Origin: Bacteroidota bacterium | Lineage (GTDB): Bacteria; Bacteroidota; Ignavibacteria; Kapaibacteriales; UBA2268 | Direction of reading: 5' to 3' | DNA length: 64,000 nt | NCBI GenBank assembly: GCA_029974985.1 | Contig: JARKQC010000360.1 | Span: 186,001-250,000 of the forward strand | Part shown: positions 18,124-27,131 of the stretch, in pieces | How positions within the stretch are numbered: the first letter of the stretch is position 1 | Layout of the letters: each line of letters opens with the position of its first letter | Translations under genes and position numbers: made by a program | The notes under the pieces: model-generated | Databases searched by the model: none | The model's input: the letters and a program-made list of their open reading frames with translations, nothing else | Told to the model about the DNA's origin: nothing

Positions 18124-18879
18124 TTATAAAAAAATTTCGTTTGTATAATATACTTTATTTAAGAATAATCCTTGTGGTTTCGCAAGTGGTGAGTTAAGTG
18201 ATCTATCTTTTTGATTTAATGCAAAATTAATATTTTCAAGACTTCTTTTTCCTCGAATAATATCAAGCATTGTACCAACAAGAGAACGCACCATTCCATA
18301 TAAAAAGTGATTTGATTTTACGGTATATATAAATTTTCCATCTCCTAAATATTCCCAATAACTTAAAACGACATCACAAACGGGATTATTGTTATCTGGA
18401 TTATATTTTGAAAATGTTGTAAAATCTGTTTTTTGAATAAATATATTTGCTGTTTCATTTAGTAAACCTAAATCGAGAGGATATTTTGTGAAAGTACAAT
18501 AATTTCTTTCAAAAATATTATATTTATTAGTTATAAAATACTTGTATTCTCTAAAATTAGCGTCGAAACGTGCATTGAATTTCTCATTAAGTATTTTTAC
18601 TTTATTTATGCGAATATCAAAAGGTAAATTTGTATTTAATGCGTATATTATTTTTTCTTCGGGTATGGAAAAACTATCCAATAATTCTACAGAAACAATT
18701 TGAGCAAAAGCATGAACGCTCGCATCAGTTCTGCCAGCCGCAACAGTTTTATATCTATTTTTTGAGATTTTTTCTAAGGCATTTTCTAAATGTTCTTGGA
18801 TGCTCGCAACATTTTTTTGAATTTGCCAGCCTGCATAATTCGAGCCATCATAGGATATTTCTAATACCAAAGTACGCAT
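18124..18879 (-). CDS. truA: tRNA pseudouridine synthase A
   Basis: 251 residues, full length. It converts uridines 38-40 in the tRNA anticodon arm to pseudouridine. The N-terminal YDGSNYAGWQIQ and the catalytic aspartate in AAGRTDASVHAFAQ are present, as are the mid-protein FNARFDANFREYKYFI and the C-terminal FLYGMVRSLVGTML. The next gene upstream on this strand is an anti-sigma kinase, 7 bases away, so the two may share a transcript. Identification is secure. Confidence 0.96.
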   Translation of the reverse strand: MRTLVLEISYDGSNYAGWQIQKNVASIQEHLENALEKISKNRYKTVAAGRTDASVHAFAQIVSVELLDSFSIPEEKIIYALNTNLPFDIRINKVKILNEKFNARFDANFREYKYFITNKYNIFERNYCTFTKYPLDLGLLNETANIFIQKTDFTTFSKYNPDNNNPVCDVVLSYWEYLGDGKFIYTVKSNHFLYGMVRSLVGTMLDIIRGKRSLENINFALNQKDRSLNSPLAKPQGLFLNKVYYTNEIFL

Positions 18880-18886
18880 TTTTTTA

Positions 18887-19336
18887 TTACTTTATTTCTA
18901 ATTTCTTTTTTAATATTAATGTATTATACATATTATTTTGTGAGCGTGGAATATATTCGATATCATCCATAATAAGTTTTATTATATGAATCCCAAGTCC
19001 GCCTTTTTTATAAGATTTAAGATATTCATTCATATCTGGTGAGTTAATTAGTAGTGGATTAAAAGGCTCGGATTTATCGTAAATATATATTTCGAGTAAA
19101 TCATTATTTGTAGAAGTGATTTTAATATTAATATCTTTATTTTTAGATGAATTAAAAGTATATTTTATAAGATTAGTGCAAGCCTCGTCAACAGCAAGAG
19201 AAATTTTATAACTAATATCATCACTAAAACCAAATTTTTTTGCACAATCAGATACAAAAGTCCTAATTCTCTCTAATTCAGAAATATCATTTAGAGAACT
19301 AAAACATTTTTCAGATTGATTTTCTTTTTGTGTCAT
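18887..19336 (-). CDS. RsbW-like anti-sigma factor kinase (HATPase_c)
   Basis: 149 residues. The N box (SLAVDEACTNLIKYTF) and a glycine-rich ATP lid region (KKGGLGIHIIKLIMDDIEY) mark a GHKL ATPase of the RsbW/SpoIIAB type. Such kinases bind a sigma factor or other partner and phosphorylate a serine on a STAS-domain antagonist. The start overlaps the end of the STAS gene by 4 bases, and a PP2C phosphatase gene lies upstream, so the three would form a partner-switching switch. The controlled sigma factor is not in the window. Confidence 0.88.
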   Translation of the reverse strand: MTQKENQSEKCFSSLNDISELERIRTFVSDCAKKFGFSDDISYKISLAVDEACTNLIKYTFNSSKNKDINIKITSTNNDLLEIYIYDKSEPFNPLLINSPDMNEYLKSYKKGGLGIHIIKLIMDDIEYIPRSQNNMYNTLILKKKLEIK

Positions 19337-19701
19337 TTCGTTACAACAATTGAAAATTTACTAATAATAAAATCTTCATCTTTATGTATATCAAAAAGCA
19401 TAGGAAAGCCGAGCAGATCAAAGATTGAAAAAACCTTATCATTCATTCGTGTCATTTTAATATCGCCGCCTTTATCGCGAATTTCCTCAATAAAGGACAT
19501 AAATACCCCAAGACCCGCACTACTAATATATTCGAGATTCTCAAAATTAACTAATATTTTATATCTTTTTTCATTTATTGACTGCTCAATAACATTTTCG
19601 AGTTCACTTGCTGTATGAGCGTCCAAAAAACCATTTAAATATATTATTTCTATGTCGCCTATGCTTTTTTTTAATGTACTGAATTTATTTTTCTCATTCA
19701 T
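19333..19701 (-). CDS. STAS-domain anti-sigma factor antagonist
   Basis: 122 residues, one STAS domain (IEIIYLNGFLDAHTASELE, then ILVNFENLEYISSAGLGVFM). The phrase YISSAGLG carries the conserved serine pair where RsbV/SpoIIAA-type proteins are phosphorylated. The dephosphorylated form would capture the kinase encoded next, freeing its target. It lies 35 bases after the PP2C gene. The pairing with kinase and phosphatase is clear; the signal and output are unknown. Confidence 0.9.
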   Translation of the reverse strand: MNEKNKFSTLKKSIGDIEIIYLNGFLDAHTASELENVIEQSINEKRYKILVNFENLEYISSAGLGVFMSFIEEIRDKGGDIKMTRMNDKVFSIFDLLGFPMLFDIHKDEDFIISKFSIVVTK

Positions 19702-19736
19702 TTTATTTAAACCTTTACAATAATTTCTTTATATTT

Positions 19737-21833
19737 TTAGTTTATAATTTTTTTAATAGCAATAAATGTAATATCGTCGAAATGCTTTGTATTTTCAGAA
19801 TAATCATTAATCATTTTCTTTACATTTTGTACAAAATCATCAACATTTTTTGCATTATTAGTATTTATAAAATTTGTTAATTCATCAAAACCAAATTCCA
19901 GACCATCTTTATTACGAATTTCATTTAACCCATCAGTAAACATAATCAAGTAATCATCATCTTTTAAATCAATATTTATTTCCTCAATATTTGAATTGAA
20001 AAATGACTCTTTTGCAAGCCCGATACCAATTCCTTTTGGTATTATCTTATCAACTTTTTGAGGCGATTTTAATAAAAATGGCATGTGCCCCGCTCTTGCT
20101 ATATGAATTTCATTATTATTATTATTAATAGTAACAGCAGACATTGTAATAAACATCTGCGATTCGATTTTTTTATATAACACACTGTTAATATTGCATA
20201 ATAGCTCGACCACACTATTTGATTCCAAAGCTTTTGATAATACTACGCCCTTTAATTGTGCCATATAAAATGCTGCAGTAATACCTTTGCCCGAAACATC
20301 AGCAATCAAAATGCAGTCATCACCATTTTTTAATTTAACAATATCGTAATAATCTCCACCAACTTCAGTTGCTGGAATAGAAAAAGCAGCAATTGAATAA
20401 TTAAATATTGATGGAATTTTTTGTGGCAATAATTTTTGTTGCATATTACGTGCAAGTAGCATTTCGTTTTTATATCTTTCTTTTTCGACTGATTCGCGGA
20501 TTAATCTTTCATTTTCGAGTGCAATTCTTACATTATTTTCGAAAACTGATAAAATGCTCAATTCATCTTGCTCGAAAGCATATTCTTCTTTATCAAAAAC
20601 AATAAGAGTGCCTTCTCGCCTCGAAGAAGTATATAGCGGAACAATAATTAAAGATTTTGCATCGGAAATAATATTTTGAAGATTTGATAATTCTTGTTCT
20701 TCTCTTACAGACTCGACGAGATTAGATTTAATAATTGCCTTAAAATATTCACTAATTTGATATTTATTGTGCAATTCTGCCACAATATTGGGTTGAATAT
20801 GTATACAAGTATGAACTAATACTTTATCATTTTCATAAATTTCTGTCCAAGCGCCATTAGCAGAACTTGCTTGTAATGCTAAATTAGTAAATGTATCAAT
20901 AAGATTTTTTTTACTATTATTCGAAGATTCCGCAATGATTTTATTTAGATATGCAAGTGAATTTAAGCCGGAAGATTTACGTTCCACAATTACAGTAGTT
21001 GGCATTACTGCAAGAAGAAACATAAATAATCTAAAAATATATATACCATAAAATAAAAATGAAATTTTTAATAGTGGTAATGTAAGTGGGAAAACTGAAT
21101 TATAAGAGTTAAACACAAGTGATTCACTATTCTGAGTTTCCATTAATATTTTTATCGCCAATAATATATTTATCATAAATAGCCAAAAAAACTTATTTTT
21201 CTGAGGGCGATTTAGATTTGCAATCCAATTATTTTTTTTATTAATTAGAAAGAAGATTAAAATTAATAAAATATATGCAACACTTGTTATTGTATTTGTC
21301 CACTCACTAAAAGATGATTTAAAAAATAATTCACTCGTTTCATTTAAAAGAATTATTATTATTAGAAAACTTATAAATGTTATATAAAATCTTGTTAATT
21401 TATGACGGCTTTTCCAAAGCCATTTTAAAGGGAATTGTAAATTGTATAATATTACAATGACGAAATATAAAAATAATAAATCAGATAATATTAAGCCTAT
21501 ATATGAACGCTTAAAAAGAGCAGAAGTATCTTTAAACGAAAAGAAAATTAATAAAAGAACAAATATAAAAGATAATATAAAATTTTGATAAATAGAATTT
21601 AAAAAATTATCACCAAAATTATCATAAAGTTTATTATCATCTTTTGCAAATACATTGATTAAATAGTAAATTGCAAAAGAGAGAAAAATTGTAAAAGTCG
21701 TAATATAATGCCAATATAGTGATGAGTCGCCACGAGTAAAATCCAAAGAATATAAAAACATATCCCCAGCTATACGAACAAGGAATATTAAAATACCAGC
21801 AACTAAAAATATCAATTTATTATTTTTTAACAT
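19737..21833 (-). CDS. Membrane SpoIIE-type PP2C phosphatase with GAF domain
   Basis: 698 residues. About seven to eight TM helices fill residues 1-290. A GAF-like sensor follows (about 300-440), then a short linker helix (MLLARNMQQKLLPQKIP), the usual lead into RsbU/SpoIIE phosphatases. The catalytic domain (about 470-695) shows EVGGDYYDIVKL, LIADVSGKGITAAFYM and the late LIMFTDGLNEIRN, with the Asp residues that bind metal. It should dephosphorylate the adjacent STAS protein in response to a membrane or small-molecule signal. Gene order phosphatase-STAS-kinase matches partner-switching modules. Confidence 0.9.
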   Translation of the reverse strand: MLKNNKLIFLVAGILIFLVRIAGDMFLYSLDFTRGDSSLYWHYITTFTIFLSFAIYYLINVFAKDDNKLYDNFGDNFLNSIYQNFILSFIFVLLLIFFSFKDTSALFKRSYIGLILSDLLFLYFVIVILYNLQFPLKWLWKSRHKLTRFYITFISFLIIIILLNETSELFFKSSFSEWTNTITSVAYILLILIFFLINKKNNWIANLNRPQKNKFFWLFMINILLAIKILMETQNSESLVFNSYNSVFPLTLPLLKISFLFYGIYIFRLFMFLLAVMPTTVIVERKSSGLNSLAYLNKIIAESSNNSKKNLIDTFTNLALQASSANGAWTEIYENDKVLVHTCIHIQPNIVAELHNKYQISEYFKAIIKSNLVESVREEQELSNLQNIISDAKSLIIVPLYTSSRREGTLIVFDKEEYAFEQDELSILSVFENNVRIALENERLIRESVEKERYKNEMLLARNMQQKLLPQKIPSIFNYSIAAFSIPATEVGGDYYDIVKLKNGDDCILIADVSGKGITAAFYMAQLKGVVLSKALESNSVVELLCNINSVLYKKIESQMFITMSAVTINNNNNEIHIARAGHMPFLLKSPQKVDKIIPKGIGIGLAKESFFNSNIEEINIDLKDDDYLIMFTDGLNEIRNKDGLEFGFDELTNFINTNNAKNVDDFVQNVKKMINDYSENTKHFDDITFIAIKKIIN

Positions 21834-21906
21834 TAATTTAATACGTTAATATGATAACTATAAAAATTACGATTTTTTTTTATAAAAGTTACTAAAAAAA
21901 TAATCT

Positions 21907-21914
21907 TATTTTTG
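21907..21914 (+). promoter_or_regulatory. Promoter -7 element upstream of nnr
   Basis: TATTTTTG matches the Bacteroidota -7 consensus TAnnTTTG exactly and lies 23 bases before the ATG at 21938. No clear -33 element is visible. AT-rich background makes chance matches likely. Confidence 0.4.
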
Positions 21915-21937
21915 AAATATAAATTTAGGAGAAAATT

Positions 21938-23434
21938 ATGATACATTTATTAAGCAAAGAACAAACTTATAATGCCGATAAAATTGCAATGAACGAATTT
22001 CTTGTTCCATCACAAATTTTAATGGAAAATGCGGCAATCTCTACATATAATATTCTTAAAAATTATATTTCTAAGAATACTAAAATATGTATTTTTTGTG
22101 GTTCGGGCAACAATGGAGGCGATGGTTTTGCTATTGCACGTCATTTATTTGCAAATAATTATGATGTAAGCGTAATTTCTTTAGCAGATTTATCAAAAAT
22201 GAGTCAAGAAACCCGTTTAAATTATGAAATTGCTAAAAAATTAAATATTAATATTATTGAAAATGTTGCAAATGATTTTTCAAATATTATTGAAAATAAA
22301 TTTGATTGTTATATCGAAGCTTTAATTGGTATCGGTGGCTCAGAAAATCTTAAAGATTCTATTAGTGATTTAATAAGCACGATTAATGCACAGTCTGGCT
22401 TAAAATTCGCAATTGATATTCCTGCTGGGCTTAATGCAAATTCAGGTAAAAGTCATAAAAATACCTTTAAAGCAGACCATACAATTACGATGTTTGCTCC
22501 TAAAATAGGTATGTATATTAACGATGGGAAAAAACTTTGTGGCAAAATTCATATCGCAAATCTTGGAGTGCCAAGCTCTATCGCAAATAATTTATCAAAA
22601 ATTAGAATTATTGAGCATAGCGATATAAGAGAAATTTTAAAGGAACGACATAACGAAAGCACAAAATTTGATTATGGTCGCGTTTTAATTATAGCAGGTT
22701 CAGAAAAATATCAGGGTGCCGCCACGCTTTGTGCCAATGCCTCTGTTAGATCTGGTGCTGGGCTTGTTGAGTTGGCAACGACTTCTTTTCATAGTTCGCT
22801 ATTTCCCGAAGTGATACAAGTAAAACTAAATTCAAATGGCGATGGAAGTATAAGCGATAATAATTTTGAATTTTTAAAAAAATATATTGAAAAAGCAGAT
22901 TCTATTGCAATTGGACCGGGTTTAGGAACTAATATTAATACTATCAATTTAATAAAAAATATATTATCCGAATATAAAAATAAAAAAATTGTTTTAGATG
23001 CAGATGGATTAAACTCACTTGATATAAACAAAAATTATAATAAAAACCTTGTTTTAACACCACATATTTATGAATTTGCTAAATTGTTTAATCTTGATTA
23101 TAACGATATTCAAAATGATACATTAAATTGTGCAAATTTATATGCACAAAAATTGAATTGTGTAATTCATTTAAAACACTACCCTTCTATTACTACTGAT
23201 TCTGAATTTTCCACTCTAACTATTAATGGAAATTCGGGGATGTCGTCGGGTGGTACGGGCGATGTATTAACGGGAATAATTGCTTCTTTAGCCGCACAAG
23301 GATTAAATTCTTACGAAGCCGCGTCTTTGGGGGCATATTTACACTCCTATTTGGGCGATTATTACATTAAAAATCACAACAAAGAGTCTTTAAAAGCAAG
23401 TGATTTAATAGAAAATTTGAAAAATTGTTTCTAA
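21938..23434 (+). CDS. nnr: Bifunctional NAD(P)H-hydrate epimerase / ADP-dependent dehydratase
   Basis: 498 residues. The N-terminal epimerase (YjeF_N, about 1-210) shows CGSGNNGGDGFAIARHL. The C-terminal dehydratase (about 225-495) shows RVLIIAGSEKYQGAATL, AIGPGLGTN and the nucleotide-binding SSGGTGDVLTGIIASLAAQG. Together they repair hydrated NADH and NADPH: the epimerase interconverts the R and S forms and the dehydratase uses ADP to restore the cofactor. AGGAG is seven bases before the ATG. Identification is secure. Confidence 0.95.
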   Translation: MIHLLSKEQTYNADKIAMNEFLVPSQILMENAAISTYNILKNYISKNTKICIFCGSGNNGGDGFAIARHLFANNYDVSVISLADLSKMSQETRLNYEIAKKLNINIIENVANDFSNIIENKFDCYIEALIGIGGSENLKDSISDLISTINAQSGLKFAIDIPAGLNANSGKSHKNTFKADHTITMFAPKIGMYINDGKKLCGKIHIANLGVPSSIANNLSKIRIIEHSDIREILKERHNESTKFDYGRVLIIAGSEKYQGAATLCANASVRSGAGLVELATTSFHSSLFPEVIQVKLNSNGDGSISDNNFEFLKKYIEKADSIAIGPGLGTNINTINLIKNILSEYKNKKIVLDADGLNSLDINKNYNKNLVLTPHIYEFAKLFNLDYNDIQNDTLNCANLYAQKLNCVIHLKHYPSITTDSEFSTLTINGNSGMSSGGTGDVLTGIIASLAAQGLNSYEAASLGAYLHSYLGDYYIKNHNKESLKASDLIENLKNCF

Positions 23435-23444
23435 AATAGAATTT

Positions 23445-23822
23445 TTGCTAAAAAATAAAATAAAATATTTTTTGCCATTTTTGGCAATGATAATTATAAT
23501 TATATTTCTATCAAACGAAATGCAGTTGCCAAATTTTGATGAGATATTTATTGGATTTGATAAAGTAGTGCATATCATTTTTTATTTTTTAATTGGTATA
23601 TCAATACAAATAATGATTTTAGGAGTATTTCCTAAAAAACCAGATAAAATTATCATAATATTAACACTTATTATTGGGCTTACTATTGGCACTATTGATG
23701 AGATAATTCAATCATTTATGCCGTTAAGGTTTTCTGATATTAAGGATTTTATTGCTGATTTTATTGGATTATCATTCTCAATATTTATTTATAAAATAAT
23801 AAAAAAAATCCTAAAATCTTAA
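23445..23822 (+). CDS. VanZ family membrane protein
   Basis: 125 residues with four hydrophobic helices. The VanZ pattern is present: DKVVHIIFYFLIG in the middle, then TIDEIIQSFMPLRFSDIKD and a final helix. Start is a TTG at 23445, 10 bases after the nnr stop, so the two are likely co-transcribed. VanZ domain proteins are of unclear function; the name comes from a teicoplanin-resistance locus, but most members are chromosomal and unrelated to resistance. The stop codon lies inside a terminator hairpin. Confidence 0.8.
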   Translation: MLKNKIKYFLPFLAMIIIIIFLSNEMQLPNFDEIFIGFDKVVHIIFYFLIGISIQIMILGVFPKKPDKIIIILTLIIGLTIGTIDEIIQSFMPLRFSDIKDFIADFIGLSFSIFIYKIIKKILKS

Positions 23823-23832
23823 AGGATTTTTT
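23803..23832. terminator. Bidirectional terminator between VanZ and response regulator
   Basis: AAAAAATCCT (23803-23812) and AGGATTTTTT (23823-23832) form a 10-bp stem with a T-run on both strands. It overlaps the VanZ stop and would end both converging transcripts. Confidence 0.75.
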
Positions 23833-23858
23833 TTAAAATATTAAATATATTTTTTATA

Positions 23859-24257
23859 TTATAATTTAGTTAAATATTTTTCTAAAATTGCATAAATAGC
23901 GTTTGTTTCATAAGGCTTCGAAATATAATCATCACAACCTTCATCTAAAGCATTTTGTCTATCGTGGAGCATAGCAAAAGCAGTAACTGCGATAATTGGT
24001 AATTTGGGGCGATATTTTTTTATTTCTTTCGTTGCGGAAAGTCCATCGAGAATAGGCATTTTCACATCCATAAATATCAATTTTATATCATTATTATTTA
24101 AGGCAAAATGAACGGCCTCCTTGCCATTAAAGGCTTTAATAATTCTAATGCCAACTGCTTTCGAAAGTATTCTTTCGAGATATTTACTATTTACTTCATC
24201 GTCCTCAACAATTAGAATTAACGAATCTTGATATTCCAACTGCATATATTTCTCCAT
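23859..24257 (-). CDS. Stand-alone response regulator receiver protein
   Basis: 132 residues, only a CheY-like receiver domain. The acidic pair is in LIVEDDEVNS, the phosphoacceptor Asp in FMDVKMPILDG, the switch Thr in AVTAFA and the conserved Lys in YISKPYE. The MDVKMPILDG phrase is usual for receivers attached to or partnered with hybrid histidine kinases. No output domain and no kinase gene adjoin it. It would act by protein contact; the partner cannot be told. Confidence 0.9.
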   Translation of the reverse strand: MEKYMQLEYQDSLILIVEDDEVNSKYLERILSKAVGIRIIKAFNGKEAVHFALNNNDIKLIFMDVKMPILDGLSATKEIKKYRPKLPIIAVTAFAMLHDRQNALDEGCDDYISKPYETNAIYAILEKYLTKL

Positions 24258-24407
24258 TTACAATGTATAAAAAATATTTACCAATTTAATATAAGAAAAA
24301 ATCATACCAAGTATTTATAAATTATGTAAATTATATTTCTACGAATAAATTTTATAAATAATTTTTTACAAAAATAATCAATATAATTAAAATTTAATAA
24401 TAATATT

Positions 24408-25889
24408 TTATTTCGGGAAAGAAATAATTTCAGATTTCTGACCATTTATAGCAACTGCTTGAATTTTGAAAGAAAATTCATTATTTGGATTAAGTGGTAC
24501 TATTTCAAAAACTTGCCTGAAAGTAAAACGATCTTCCTCATTTTTTTGAGCGCCATAGATTTCTCTAATTTTTGCATTTCCTTGAATTAACTCAATTTTG
24601 GAAATATAATTTTCATTATTCTGATAAATACCATAGCAATTTGTAAAAATTCTTAAAGTATTTTTACCTACCTCAGAAAATCTTGTGATTTCAGGACTTG
24701 GATACATATTTATACGAATTGTATATTTTTGTCCAACAAGATTATTATCTATAAATCTTTCAAAATAAAGCACTTTCCCAGTATCATTTATCGAAGGCGT
24801 AATACTAAATTTTGCACCATTATCGCTTGAATAGAATAATTTACCATCATTTGATTTTAAAGAAGCATAAACGCGTTGCCCAGAAATTATCGGAAGTTTA
24901 GGGTCAAAATTATATTTTATGCCTGGATAGAGAATCGGCTCAAATTTTGGTTCGTCAATTAATTGTGGTATAACTTTAAATTCCCTTATAGCTTCTTTAC
25001 CGTCAGAATGCCGAGTTATTGATAATTGAACTTTTAACACTCCAAATCCGGGCGTTTCGCCTTGAAGAATTATACTTGTAGATGTAAAGCCCGTGATTTT
25101 TGCATTTCCTCCAATTCTGCTATCGGGTTCGCGTATTAATTTAATTTCGGGCTGTTTTCGTAAATCAAATTTGGGATCTAAACCAAAAATTGAAATTTCA
25201 TTTTCCCAAGTTCCGTAAGCGATTGACCTAATAATCTCTTCGCGTGGGGTCATAAATAAGTTTGATGGAGTTGTAAAAGTCTTAATAGACTCGATACTTA
25301 TCGAATCGTTTGCTTGAAAATTTAAAGAATTATCATTTGCCAGAATAGAATTATCGCCAAAATCGTTAATATAATTAATATTAAGGCTAAATTGAACCAT
25401 ATCTTCTAAAATTTGCCCTTCATTATCTTTTTCATTACTAATTGCTTGTGCTGATACTTTAACAATATAAACCTTATTTCGCCTATCATAAAATTGTGGA
25501 TTCCAAATAAATTTAAGGCTTTGTGAATTTTTATCGGTATAGTATTTAAAAAATAAATTATTATTATTTTGATCCTCATTAATTGTTAAAACTTGGCGTG
25601 TAGAGCGGTCTTCTATGCTTACCTCATATTTAATATCTTTAATTGAGCCAGTATAAAAAATTGTATTTACAGAATCAATATTATAGTAACTAATTCCGCT
25701 CGAATCGAGCCTTACGCTTGCTAAAAGAGCATTTTTTTCGGGTTTTAAACTAAATGGAAGTTGAAAAATGCGAGATGGCGAATTATTAATAGTATCTTTA
25801 TTTTCATTATTCTTACTTGGAATTAAAAAAATTAAAGCCGCAAGATATAATATGAAATAAATTTCAACTATTTTCCTTTTCTTAGCCAT
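24408..25889 (-). CDS. GldM-like periplasmic motor protein (divergent)
   Basis: 493 residues, close to GldM length (about 515). One TM helix at about residues 9-24 (EIYFILYLAALIFLIP) is followed by a periplasmic part of several beta-rich domains, as in GldM. It follows a GldL-like gene by 6 bases in the same order as gldL-gldM of the type IX secretion and gliding system. In that system GldL and GldM form a proton-driven rotary motor in the inner membrane. Sequence likeness to model GldM is weak by eye, so the call rests on topology, length and the partner. An unrelated single-pass periplasmic protein is the alternative. Confidence 0.55.
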   Translation of the reverse strand: MAKKRKIVEIYFILYLAALIFLIPSKNNENKDTINNSPSRIFQLPFSLKPEKNALLASVRLDSSGISYYNIDSVNTIFYTGSIKDIKYEVSIEDRSTRQVLTINEDQNNNNLFFKYYTDKNSQSLKFIWNPQFYDRRNKVYIVKVSAQAISNEKDNEGQILEDMVQFSLNINYINDFGDNSILANDNSLNFQANDSISIESIKTFTTPSNLFMTPREEIIRSIAYGTWENEISIFGLDPKFDLRKQPEIKLIREPDSRIGGNAKITGFTSTSIILQGETPGFGVLKVQLSITRHSDGKEAIREFKVIPQLIDEPKFEPILYPGIKYNFDPKLPIISGQRVYASLKSNDGKLFYSSDNGAKFSITPSINDTGKVLYFERFIDNNLVGQKYTIRINMYPSPEITRFSEVGKNTLRIFTNCYGIYQNNENYISKIELIQGNAKIREIYGAQKNEEDRFTFRQVFEIVPLNPNNEFSFKIQAVAINGQKSEIISFPK

Positions 25890-25895
25890 TTTTTA

Positions 25896-26687
25896 TTATT
25901 TATTAATTATTGATTGAGAGATAATTTTTTCGAGTTCTCGCCTAACTGTAATTTCAATTTCCTCGCGTCGAAGCTGTTGAGCAACTTGATTAAGCTCTTG
26001 AATAGTATTTTTAAAATTTTGTAAAGTAAAATTAACCTGCTTCATTTCGTCGAGCATTTCGGGATTTGGTGATGATAATTGTTGAAAATTATCATTAAGA
26101 TTTTGGATTTTTTCTATTATCAATTTTTGAGAATCATTCATTTCTGTCAATTCGTTTGTAATAGATTCGAGCCTAATGCTCGAAATAGCAAAATCTTTGG
26201 CAATTTCGCCAATTTCTGTAAGAAGTTCATCGCTTTGCTCTTCTATGTTTTGATTATTTTGATAATTTTCATCATCATCAGTTGGTGAAAAAAGCATTAC
26301 GATAAACATAAAAAAAAGTAATAAAGCCTCGAAAGCAACGCCAGCAATCACCCAACGGTCGTCAATTGCTTCGCTAAAACGTCTTATACCAATAATTACT
26401 AACAATATCGAAGCACCAAAATATACAAACGAGTTAATTGCAGAAAAATAAAAGCGATTAACTATTTCCTCCATCCAAATCCGTGTACCCTTTAAAAATC
26501 CAAGTCGGTGCATAACCATATTTTCTGATTTTAGATATTTACTTAAATCAGTATCGTAAACACAGATTTTCCAGCAACTTGATAAAATGCTCAGAGAGCC
26601 AAGTTGCTTTTTATATTTAAGTTCATAAAATACTTCGTGAAGTATTTTTCTGCCATCAGATGATGATAAGCTATCTACTTTTGTCAT
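25896..26687 (-). CDS. GldL-like two-TM motor protein with extra N-terminal domain
   Basis: 263 residues. Two TM helices (about 84-100 and 112-134) are followed by an acidic, coiled-coil cytoplasmic tail (about 140-263). The second helix holds a buried glutamate (E120, in AGVAFEALLLFFMF) and ends with a proline after the helix (MLFSP), as in GldL (recalled pattern LLTEAAIFFLSAFEP), where that Glu is needed for the proton motor. Helix 1 shares GAS and IIG-like phrases with GldL. Unlike model GldL, about 80 soluble residues precede the first helix. The GldM-like gene follows by 6 bases. A T9SS cargo is encoded elsewhere in the window, so the system probably exists in this cell. Confidence 0.6.
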   Translation of the reverse strand: MTKVDSLSSSDGRKILHEVFYELKYKKQLGSLSILSSCWKICVYDTDLSKYLKSENMVMHRLGFLKGTRIWMEEIVNRFYFSAINSFVYFGASILLVIIGIRRFSEAIDDRWVIAGVAFEALLLFFMFIVMLFSPTDDDENYQNNQNIEEQSDELLTEIGEIAKDFAISSIRLESITNELTEMNDSQKLIIEKIQNLNDNFQQLSSPNPEMLDEMKQVNFTLQNFKNTIQELNQVAQQLRREEIEITVRRELEKIISQSIINK

Positions 26688-26900
26688 TTAATTTATTAAA
26701 AATTAATATTGATTTATAATTACTATCAAAAATAATACATATTTTTTAAATTATATATTAAATATATTATTTGCTAAATAGTTCAAAAATTATACCAAAA
26801 TATTTTATTATAATTATTATTAGTAATTTTTAACAAAATTATAATAAAATTAAAAAAAAATAAAATTTTTTATAAATATATTACAATTTCTCATTTTTAT

Positions 26901-26931
26901 TTTGGATTATATTTAAAATATCTTATATTTG
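26901..26931 (+). promoter_or_regulatory. Bacteroidota-type promoter of a short leader or small RNA
   Basis: TTTG at 26901-26904 and TATATTTG (exact TAnnTTTG) at 26924-26931 are spaced by 19 bases, the expected -33/-7 layout. Transcription would start near 26938. Confidence 0.55.
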
Positions 26932-26937
26932 TAATAG

Positions 26938-27118
26938 GAAATAACTATTTTAATAATAACTTTTTTGAAAAAGATTTATATTAGAATATGTTGTTTCAAA
27001 GTTTAGAGTTTGAGTTTATATTACCTCATATACCGACCATATCCACATGGCTAAATTAACCTCGTTTAGCGATTTTGACTGTCTCTGGCTCCCAACCTCA
27101 GACAGTCAATTTTTTTTT
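26938..27118 (+). ncRNA. Candidate structured leader or small RNA
   Basis: About 180 nt between a good promoter match and a strong terminator, in a 444-base stretch (26688-27131) that holds no gene. The neighbour on the left is transcribed away from it, so a plus-strand terminator here must serve this RNA. Hairpins visible by eye: CCAT/ATGG (27037-27050), CTAAA/TTTAG (27051-27069) and the terminator stem. It may be a free small RNA or an attenuating leader of the cyclase gene. It does not match 6S, SRP RNA or a riboswitch I know. Confidence 0.5.
27075..27118 (+). terminator. Strong intrinsic terminator upstream of the cyclase gene
   Basis: TTGACTGTCT (27075-27084) pairs perfectly with AGACAGTCAA (27100-27109), followed by nine T. 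It stands only 14 bases before the cyclase ATG at 27132. Confidence 0.85.
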
Positions 27119-27131
27119 AATAAGGAGTGTT

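Noticed and set aside
26938-27118. 6S RNA or SRP RNA
   Set aside because: Length fits 6S, but the 5' and 3' ends do not pair and no SRP motif is present.
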